Shown here in pieces: positions 1 through 7,242 of a DNA stretch of 11,144 nucleotides; position 1 is the stretch's first letter; each line of letters opens with the position of its first letter. The position numbers were made by a program, and so were the translations under genes. A model generated the notes under the pieces. It searched no databases. It had not been told where the DNA came from and saw only the letters and a list, made by a program, of their open reading frames with translations. Origin of the DNA: Batrachochytrium dendrobatidis JAM81 (taxonomy: Eukaryota; Chytridiomycota; Chytridiomycetes; Rhizophydiales); the NCBI RefSeq assembly GCF_000203795.2, contig NW_006281141.1:1096-12239 (forward strand), in the 5' to 3' direction.

Positions 1-34
1 AACAATTCTTGGCAATTGTTGAATATTCGCATGA

Positions 35-2921
35 ATGAAACTATCAAATCAAAATTCAACTTTACTAATTTTATCAAACATGAAGTTGGATGATGTTATG
101 AAAGAGTTGATTCACCGCCTGGAAGATTTGAAACTGTTAACAACGGATGATCAACTATACAAGGCTGATGAAATATGGAACAGACTGCTTGTATTGCTAC
201 TGGAGTTGGACAAACAGAATCGCAGTAAGTTTAATAGCCATTGTATTATTGATGAATTCAAATCATTGCTGACTTTGTGTTGGTTTGAAATGGTAGAGTC
301 TACATATGCAGTGCAGCGCTTACAGAGTATTGGATTGGAAGATATCATAACCAAGTATTTGGAGTATAATCGACCCAGTTTACAGGTATTCATATATTGT
401 AACAATAATGGATTGTTCATGACTAAACTAATCAACATGTGTTGTGTAGATCAAAATAATGGAGTTTACTACAGTGTTTTTGAGTATTGTATACAGTGAT
501 GATGATTTCAAAGTATCTCAACGACTAAACAACCAACTTGCACAACTCATGCAATCACCAAGTCGTCAAGTCAAAATGGCGGCAAGTCATGATTGATATT
601 GATCAAATGATTGTCATTCAACTCACTCAGTGTCAATATGCATATAGGTGATATACACAGTTGTTCAATCATGAGTATAACTGCAGCGTCGAGTTTATAG
701 TTGATATGGGTACGAGTCTGATCAACAAGTGCTCACATTGGCGACTGGCCTATTATCGACCGTTTGTCATGATATTGACGATGAAAGTGTATGTTTACAA
801 CAATACAGTATTGGATCAGTTGGAACAGCGTGTCGAGTTGATTGTATACTTGACATTGGACTAAGAGCACGCATGATCTGGATAGCAGGATCAGCTGCAT
901 CCGGTATGCGCGACTTTCCTGTATCACTTGCACGATCGTTGGTTTTTGAGCAATTGACGATATCAGTGTGTGATGTTGATATGAATGACTGTTTGTGCCG
1001 GTTTGATCATGTCAACGACATGATTCAGAAATCTAAAAACAAGGCCGAGATGATCAAGGTGTTTCAAGAATATGGAATTATGCAGCAACTCATCACTGCT
1101 CTTTCACGTAGATATCTATGTTTGTATGGTTCTAATGCTGGTATTGTAAAACTACTCAAAACACTTGTTGATTTTGCCGACAATCATTCCGACAGTTCAA
1201 TACGTACCGAGCTGGAGCAAGGCAGGATATTTGAAAATCTAACGGTTATTGTACAATCGGATGATACTGACTACACAAACAAAAGGGTTGCTGAACAGAT
1301 TATTGGAACGTGTTTTCAGCATCGGGTTCATGTTGCTAATTCAGACATTCAGCCATACAACGACAATGCCAAAATTGATATGAGTTCTGGAATGGCCGGA
1401 TATACACATGGAAAGGCACGCACACTTGTTGAGATGCAATATATCCAGTATCTGCAATCTATACTTTGCAAACCCATGTGGTGGATCGATATCACAAACC
1501 AGCATATTGTGGAGCAATGGAGGGCTGACTCACTCGATCGGAATATATCACCATCAACATTTAATCTTGCATTGGAACAACTCGGTGTTTTTGTCAAACA
1601 GCTTGTTTGTAGTGGCAGTGATGGATTTGGCACAATTGTACCAGGACCTGTTGAACAGACGTATATACTGGACAATGGCATACCTGACAATGTATATACG
1701 CGATTGATGACAAATGTATCGGATATTGAACATGGATCAAATCACAACACTGGTCAAATGGTGCACAATCTGATTGATGCATCAATGTACAGTGTTGTAT
1801 ATGGACAAACGATGATTGCACCACTGAGTATACGACTCAAATACACCACAATGGTACCATGCGATATATTGTCATCGACTCGACTTGTTTCAGATACGCC
1901 CATCATTGACAGCAGTCCCGAGTTTATATCACGCAAGTTCCAATGTCTTCCGAGTGAATTCCGTGTCGAACAGGATGGCAGTGTGACCATCAACTCATAC
2001 ATCAACAATTTGAATCCGATATGGCATCGAGACATGTACAAATGCATTGCCAAAATATTCAAATGTTTTGTCCCAATGTTTGAAAGTCTGTTCAGAACGA
2101 TGGATCCAATGTTCAAGTATATTGATATTCGCAATGGCACAAAGGGATATGAGTTACCAAGCCAGTCAGATCGTGGTGGTATGGAATCAGACACTCGAGT
2201 CACTCGTCCCGTGTATGTACCAACACTTCCAAAACATTTTGAATCCAAATATGAATCAGCAAAGCCAGTATCACTGCGTGGTCGTAATCTGCAAGTCATT
2301 GTCAAACTCACCAACATTCAACTGACACCATCCAAACCTAAATACGACGAGGGAAACTGGCACATTGAAGGTCCAATTAACGAATCGATTGTTGCAACTG
2401 GACTGTATTACTACGATGTGGAAAATATCACCACACCCAAACTCGATTACCGCGTGGCTGTTGATCGGTTTGATGAAAGAGCATCTGATATGTATTGGAA
2501 AGATGTGTATGGCATGGATCGAGAATCACCACGCAATCAGTATATAGGATCGCTTGAATTACCAAATGGTCGGTGTGTAGTTTATCCCAATCGATACCAA
2601 CACAAAGAACAATCATTTGAACTTGCAGATCCAACTCAACCAGGACACTGCAAGATTCTGACATTTTTTGTAGTGAATCCATCTCATCGGATTGTTTCGA
2701 CTGCGCATGTGGCTCCGCAACAACCACAATGGTACAACTCGAGTCTTGACAAGACACCCATACCGCCTGAACTGTGGAATGATGCCACGCAGTATATTCA
2801 AGGTGTTCAATCACCAGCTGAAGCCAAACACTATCGAGATGAATTGACAAGTGACCGAACTCGAATCACAGCGGCATATAACGAATACAGATATGAGCGG
2901 GTGTATTATCTTGATCATTGA
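35..2921 (+). CDS. Armadillo-like / DUF4246 (2OG-Fe(II) dioxygenase-like) fusion protein, three-exon model
   Basis: Model: exons 35-385, 450-585 and 730-2921, about 892 residues. From about 1414 to the stop the frame matches the fungal DUF4246 family along its length: an early KPMWW segment, a VYGQT block, a GNWHIEG block, YPNRYQH, then PGHCKIL and APQQPQW. The end (PAEAKHYRDEL...YYLDH) also fits the family tail. Candidate metal ligands are His (codon 2361), Glu (2367) and His (2601), an HxE...H triad of the double-stranded beta-helix oxygenases; substrate is unknown. The region before 1400 is leucine-rich and helical, like degenerate armadillo/HEAT repeats. The 729 frame opens on GTG, which is not a likely eukaryotic start, so coding must come from upstream by splicing. 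The start at 35 follows a stop at 32-34; ATG at 80 is an alternative. Certain: the DUF4246 part. Less certain: exons 1-2, and whether the armadillo part is a separate gene. Confidence 0.8.
386..449 (+). other. Predicted intron 1 (64 nt, phase 0)
   Basis: GTATTC follows CAG at 383-385 and the intron ends TGTTGTGTAG at 449. Branch-point-like CTAAAC/CTAATC lies about 20 nt before the acceptor. Splicing joins RPSLQ to IKIMEFTTVFLS and opens a frame through SDDDFKVSQRLNNQLAQ, which reads as one continuous helical repeat. Without splicing, the first frame stops at 497-499 and its last 37 residues do not resemble the rest. The size is usual for chytrid introns. Inferred by eye; RNA reads would settle it. 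Confidence 0.65.
586..729 (+). other. Tentative intron 2 (144 nt, phase 1)
   Basis: The exon 2 frame stops at TGA 594, and the long frame begins with GTG at 729, so something between them must be removed. Taking GT at 586 and AG at 728-729 keeps the phase and joins VKMAA to MLTLATGLLS. Both splice sites are weak (GTCATG donor, AACAAG acceptor). A small extra exon or different borders (acceptor at 716) are possible. Confidence 0.35.
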
Positions 2922-2944
2922 TGATTGATTATGAGGTTGTGATT

Positions 2945-2963
2945 TTACAACAATGAGTTGTAA
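2945..2963. repeat. Short perfect inverted repeat after the DUF4246 stop
   Basis: Arms TTACAAC (2945-2951) and GTTGTAA (2957-2963) enclose a 5-nt loop, 23 nt after the stop codon. It could form a hairpin in the 3' UTR. No clear AATAAA was seen close by. Confidence 0.5.
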
Positions 2964-3011
2964 TAGTTTGATATGAACATGATGACTCGGACTCTATTCA
3001 GTCGGATCAAC

Positions 3012-3063
3012 TCGACTACAATTGGTCGTGTATATTATGATTGACACGATCAATTGTAGTTGA
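3012..3063. repeat. Long hairpin, 20-bp stem with 12-nt loop
   Basis: Arms 3012-3031 and 3044-3063 pair along 20 positions, with two G-T wobbles and the rest Watson-Crick. The core is ACTACAATTGGTCGTGT against ACACGATCAATTGTAGT. It lies about 90 nt after the stop of the upstream gene, so it may be a 3' UTR structure or the remnant of a small inverted-repeat element. No target-site duplication is obvious. Confidence 0.6.
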
Positions 3064-3220
3064 ACTCGAATACAGATTGACTGTTGAATCACAATGCGTG
3101 GTATCAGCAACATGATGTGCTATATAGTGGAATGTATATGCTAACCTGACATGTGTCATGTAGTGTGTATTCGATCAATATGGGTATTAGCAATCAACAA
3201 GTCATACGATGTTTGTGTTC

Positions 3221-3266
3221 GAGTGATGGAATGAAATACAATGGAATGGAGTGGAGTGGAATGAGT
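3221..3266. repeat. Degenerate GGAAT/GGAGT pentamer tract
   Basis: A purine-rich run contains repeated TGGAA/TGGAG units (ATGGAATGAAAT..., then AATGGAGTGGAGTGGAATG). It resembles an imperfect 5-bp microsatellite. No function is implied. Confidence 0.5.
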
Positions 3267-3429
3267 GCACCAATCCAGAATACGAGTCAACCATGACATA
3301 TGATCATGATGTGTGGGTTATTATATACCTGACACTAATATCCATGCACATGAGTCTTGGTGTCCTTGCCACATTTAATTACGTTGGGTTCTGTATAACA
3401 CTATATGTGAAACTATTCTGAATGTTGAA

Positions 3430-4273
3430 TAAACGACCCAAAAATCAGATTCAACGCTGACAAATGACCTGCAATCCAAACAATACAACCCACGTTTATA
3501 AATATTGCAAAATCGATGTAGCAAGTTGCAGAAACGCCATACAGATTGATAGTCAACATGAAATATCTGGCTTTTCGTTGCGGTGATGCAATCAATGATG
3601 TTGATCAACTCGATGCACTTCAGAGTTTACCAAATCAACAGCATATATTGATGTGCTTGATGTACTCGAAGCCGTCAATAACCCAGACCTGTATGACTGT
3701 TGATCGGCCATACAAGTTGTAGCAATGAACAAGCTTGACATTTTCAAAATAGGATTTTGATGACTAGACAACGTATCAAATGACTTGTATATTCAACCAC
3801 ATGTTTGATTACATGTTCAAACATGTTTGGCTACAGACAGTTTGTGGAATGAACTGCAGATCATTGAGCTACACTGCATGGTCCACTATGCATTCGATCC
3901 ACACGTCCAATACAACTATTACAATGCTAACAACTATCCGAACCAATTCAGTACAATATGTTACAACTAAACGGATTCCATTGACACATCAACAGTCATA
4001 CATACCGATTGCCGGATATGCTCGTGTTGGTTGGTGTGCATTGGTACAAGTTGTCAAAGTCTGCCAACAAATCACTATATCTGTACGGATTGTGTGACAT
4101 GACATATGTTTAAGCAGAGACTGCACGGATCATTGTCATTTGGATTGCATTACACAGACAAGCATGTGATGCACATATATACAGATCTGAATGGGTTACA
4201 ATTGAATGTGTTGCATTTCATGACACTCGATTGAAATGTCATGATTGGATATTTTTCCAAATAGTAAAATGGT
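3430..4273 (+). pseudogene. Possible eroded gene: coding-like fragments broken by stops and a frame change
   Basis: Short protein-like stretches follow one another on the plus strand, but no intact frame exists. NAIQI is followed by an ATG at 3558 opening MKYLAFRCGDAI; a different frame then gives YIDVLDVLEAVNNPDLYDC, TGA, SAIQVVAMNKLDIF, which recalls ankyrin repeats. From 3785 one frame reads ATDSLWNELQIIELHC and later CQSLPTNHYICTDC, faintly like the end of a ZZ zinc finger; it is cut by TGA and TAA. Other frames here also look protein-like, so composition alone may explain it. Treat as a hypothesis. Confidence 0.25.
3799..3826. repeat. Inverted repeat, 10-bp perfect arms
   Basis: ACATGTTTGA (3799-3808) and TCAAACATGT (3817-3826) are perfect reverse complements with an 8-nt spacer. 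It lies inside the possible pseudogene region. Confidence 0.55.
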
Positions 4274-4359
4274 ATCTTGTAAAACTGTTGAAATGCATTG
4301 ACTATGAGATTAAATAATCAATTGGATGATATGATCGAATACCGCTGGTAATTTGATTG

Positions 4360-4506
4360 ATGATGCACAACATTGATCGTTGTATAGCTGAGTGTTCCAC
4401 AGTACAAACTATTGGATATCACTGTCCAAGCTTAAAAGTCATTATGATATGTTTGACAACCTTAGTATTCAATGGCGGTATAACTGTTTGCTTGACAAGT
4501 TGTTGA
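4360..4506 (+). other. Short leucine-rich-repeat-like open frame, 48 codons
   Basis: An ATG frame contains IGYHCPSLKVIMIC followed by GITVCLTSC. The spacing recalls cysteine-containing LRRs (CPxLKxLxL...GIxxLxxxC) of F-box/LRR proteins. It has no flanking repeats and stops at TGA 4504. It is either a remnant or chance; too short to call a gene. Confidence 0.2.
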
Positions 4507-4911
4507 TTTGCAGTAATCAGATGTGCATCACCTGTAACATTGGATGCAATTGACGAGTTGTAACCACAAGTCAACAAACATCGATATGTTGGTGATTGTA
4601 TCGACTACATGATTGGTATTGGTTAGCTGTCATGATCGATTGGTGAGCAATACAATCCACATTGATTATGACGTGTCGCAACTAGTTGGTATATGCAGAC
4701 TCGACTGATGATCGAGTATATGTTGATGAGTAACTCTGTCACTGTTTGGTTTGATTGGTCATTGCTACTGCTTGTATATGCAGTGTATTCATATGTGATG
4801 TATTGGATATCGGTGTTGTGTATGTTGTTGAACCTGTTGGACAATATATTGTCATGCCGCATCAAATCGCACTACATTTAGAATGCAGTCATTGATTTGT
4901 TGGTTTAATGA

Positions 4912-5115
4912 TCGACTCGACTCACATTTGACTGTAATGACCACAAATATGCATTGCTGATTGACACGCATATATCGACATGTATCAGACTCGAACATGG
5001 TGTATATCAATTGCATATACCAATCACTGATGCAATTGATTGTGATCGATTAGTCAATCAATTCGATATCAACACCAATGTCAATCCATTATCACATGAA
5101 TACTTGCAGTTGTGA
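4912..5115 (+). other. 67-codon open stretch without a start codon, possible exon or remnant
   Basis: Frame 1 is open from 4912, just after TAA/TGA at 4906-4911, to TGA 5113. It reads like ordinary protein (KYALLIDTHISTCIRLEHG, then HIPITDAIDCDRLVNQF) but has no methionine start and I recognise no family. An 11-bp perfect inverted repeat (5006-5016 with 5030-5040) lies inside it. Confidence 0.2.
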
Positions 5116-5228
5116 CCTGTGTTCAGTCAGTAATATTGGTCAATTGTATTGTAATACGGTTAATGGCATGCTGGTGATTTGTTGTACTGCCTGACTGCAT
5201 CTATGGGTCGATCAGTGTCAATCAGTAA

Positions 5229-5834
5229 TGCATTTGTATTGGTCATGACTTGTGTGCAGTGATCTGGCAGTATCGTGATGTATGATACCATGATCAATGC
5301 AAAACACCATTTGATCAAACACGGCAATTGTGGTTGTGATTACAATCTATAATTGGATGTGGAATACAATCACAACCAGAATCGGCAGGATATTGGGTGA
5401 CTTTGTGTGAAATAACCATTGTTGGTAGTTCAACCATCAACATCAACGTGCAGTGTCGATATGATGTTTGGTGTTGATGTTGTGTTGATATTCCAACAAC
5501 ACTGAATATCGCAAATCAGGTCAGCATTGACTCGTGTGATAATAATCCACAGACAGTCGGTTTTATCAAACTGTTGTACAAGCATATTGACATTCGATCG
5601 ATCGGAGCAACAATCAATCACTCCAATGTGTTGTTGGATATACAAACTATAACCCACATGGTGACTGATGTTGCAACACATGTCGTAACACAATATTGAA
5701 TCAATCAAACTGCAATTACACACTCCATCATATGTCGCATGTGTTGGCACGTCAAGTGTGGTGATATCGGGTCAAAACAGTCGATTGGCATAGTAATCCA
5801 TCAACATTCGAGTCGGTTGGTCAGCCAAATAGTT
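5229..5834 (+). pseudogene. 202-codon plus-strand frame interrupted only by four TGA codons
   Basis: Between TAA at 5226 and TAA at 5835 this frame meets TGA at 5283, 5337, 5475 and 5697, but no TAA or TAG. The longest open piece, 5478-5696, has 73 codons and includes TVGFIKLLYKHIDIRSIG. It could be a decayed gene in which CGA became TGA. The surrounding DNA is rich in TGA/TCA words, so chance is a serious alternative. A 106-residue minus-strand frame (5430-5750) overlaps it and looks less protein-like. Confidence 0.2.
5332..5377. repeat. Inverted repeat, 10-bp perfect arms
   Basis: GGTTGTGATT (5332-5341) and AATCACAACC (5368-5377) are perfect reverse complements separated by 26 nt. Confidence 0.5.
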
Positions 5835-5897
5835 TAAATCTGCAGTAAGATTAAATCAGGATACTCGACATGTATCGAGTTGATGACGTAGCAAATA

Positions 5898-6209
5898 TTA
5901 CTGGCTGTTGTCTGATGATATATTACAGAGTTGGATTTGTAAAGTGAACACTGCTGGTAATTGAACTGCAGTATCTAGCATATTGCTTTGAATACTTTTG
6001 ACTCCAAGTGCTTGATTGCGATTGCGATTGCAGGTGCGGGTGCACTTATAAACCAAATGTGTTTTGGACGATTCATACACTCCATTCATATCTGTTTTAC
6101 CCCACTTGCTCAATATATGTGAAATGAATGCAATTATCGGTATATCAGTCACTGATCCTGTGCTACAAGCCATGTGTATATTTATTGCATGTATTACATC
6201 ATATCTCAT
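5898..6209 (-). CDS. Hypothetical 103-residue open frame, doubtful
   Basis: An ATG-to-stop frame on the minus strand with no recognisable domain. It includes a basic patch (CTRTCNRNRNQALG) created by the GATTGC tandem repeat. An overlapping plus-strand frame (6064-6258) with hydrophobic stretches is equally unsupported. No TATA, intron or family evidence favours either. Kept only because this is the most intact minus-strand frame in the gene-free stretch. Confidence 0.15.
   Translation of the reverse strand: MRYDVIHAINIHMACSTGSVTDIPIIAFISHILSKWGKTDMNGVYESSKTHLVYKCTRTCNRNRNQALGVKSIQSNMLDTAVQLPAVFTLQIQLCNISSDNSQ
6014..6031. repeat. (GATTGC)x3 tandem repeat
   Basis: Three perfect 6-bp units in a row, followed by AGGTGCGGGTGC. 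A simple microsatellite. Confidence 0.7.
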
Positions 6210-6246
6210 TCCGATTGTTGGGCTAGTTCATCTATTTTGGTCTCCA

Positions 6247-6294
6247 TTTGGTATTTGATTTGATACTCCATTTGATACTCCATTTGGCATTCCA
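6247..6294. repeat. 12-bp tandem repeat, two perfect and flanking degenerate copies
   Basis: TTTGATACTCCA occurs at 6259-6270 and 6271-6282, followed by TTTGGCATTCCA (6283-6294) and preceded by a degenerate TTTGGTAT copy. In one plus frame it reads DTPFDTPFGIP. No gene is evident. Confidence 0.65.
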
Positions 6295-6299
6295 CTGTT

Positions 6300-7123
6300 T
6301 CATTGATGCTGTAAAGTCGAAACATTGTTTTGGAGTCTGTTGAAAATGGATTCTGGATAGCATTGCCAGTCTACAGCCATCAGACACTGTTTCCTGAACC
6401 AACCTGCTCCATTATGCTTATCAATTGATTTTGATACTAGTACTATATAGTAGCATACCTACCACACCAAGTTTGGCACATGCAAAGCAAACTGATTGGC
6501 AAGACGATGACTTTGTATAGCTATAAAATCATGCATGGCGAATATGCAATTCAATCTGATGCAACTTTACTTGTCGAAGCTCGAGTGATGTCCTATATGA
6601 CCAATAGGATCACATCAGGACATACTCATTCAACCCTAATCCTGACCATGTTATTTTCAGCAATCCCTGTGATCTGATGTGGTTTAGTAGCAAGCAGCCA
6701 ATCTTGAGTTTAGGGGGGAAAATCCCTTGACAACATCACACCAAAATCAATCAGTTTATCCCAGATGCTCTGGCTATCAAGGGCCCCAATGTTTCGAGGC
6801 ACAAAAAGCATATGTTGACTAAGAATGGTATACTAGTCAAGTCTTGGAGTTGCCCGTTAGTGTACAGGAGTCAGTAAATGGTAGCCACCCTTTGGTCAAA
6901 TGCAAATCTGTGTAGACTCGACTACTAAACTTGGAACAAAACAGATGGGACGACACAGTCCGGTTCAATTGTGAGGCGTGTTGTAACCTTTCATATAGTT
7001 TGTGACCCACAAAGCTTTCTTGTAGCCACCAAAGTAGCCTATTCGTACGAATAGTAATTTGACGGTAAACTTTACTGTTACTCCTTGTTGGGTTTAAAAG
7101 CACAACAATTTCATTTTGAAAGC
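6300..7123. other. Gene-free stretch, upstream region of the repeat-protein gene
   Basis: I see no convincing gene. A 65-codon plus frame (6480-6677) and a 112-codon minus frame (6837-7175) have no recognisable features, and the latter runs into the core promoter of the next gene. Notable text is a G run followed by AAAATCCC near 6712-6726. The region presumably carries the regulatory sequence of the downstream gene, but no specific sites could be identified. Confidence 0.4.
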
Positions 7124-7131
7124 TATAAATA
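7124..7131 (+). promoter_or_regulatory. TATA box (TATAAATA) of the repeat-protein gene
   Basis: A perfect TATAAATA lies 58-65 nt before the ATG at 7189, which leaves room for a short 5' UTR of about 25-35 nt. The ATG is preceded by an A-rich context (AATATAATTTA), usual for fungal starts. Confidence 0.65.
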
Positions 7132-7188
7132 CTAGCACTGGAATCGATACATTGGCGCCGATTAACACATTCCAAATAATATAATTTA

Positions 7189-7242
7189 ATGAAACTTGCT
7201 CAATGGAGTATTATTCTCGGTGCTTCTAGCATGGCTCTTGCA
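7189..7242 (+). other. Signal peptide of the repeat protein (residues 1-18)
   Basis: MKLAQWSIILGASSMALA has Lys2, a hydrophobic core and an A-x-A site before Ala19. The mature chain then carries HLQRR with Arg33-Arg34, a plausible Kex2/furin-type processing site leaving a 16-residue pro-peptide. Read by eye; no predictor was run. Confidence 0.85.

Noticed and set aside
661..864. 67-codon plus-strand frame before the long DUF4246 frame
   Set aside because: It opens on TTG, overlaps the long frame out of register and has no domain. It more likely lies partly in an intron and partly in the shadow of exon 3.
1754..2317. 187-codon minus-strand frame
   Set aside because: It lies wholly inside the well-supported DUF4246 coding sequence and shows no independent features.
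3375..3608. Minus-strand frame of 77 codons
   Set aside because: No family resemblance, promoter or start support. The opposite strand also carries coding-like text, so neither is convincing.
3780..4097. 105-codon plus-strand ATG frame
   Set aside because: It is Thr/Ile-rich without domain character, and overlaps another frame with better protein-like text. Likely compositional.
4693..4881. 62-codon frame that looks like two membrane helices
   Set aside because: Hydrophobicity arises from the TTG/GTA-rich composition of this stretch. There are no gene signals around it.
5229..5834. TGA recoding (alternative genetic code or selenocysteine)
   Set aside because: The DUF4246 and repeat-protein frames contain no internal TGA and the DUF4246 gene ends at TGA, so TGA acts as a stop here. 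No SECIS-like element was seen.
6837..7175. 112-codon minus-strand frame upstream of the repeat protein
   Set aside because: It overlaps the TATA box and probable 5' UTR of the plus-strand gene and has no recognisable content.
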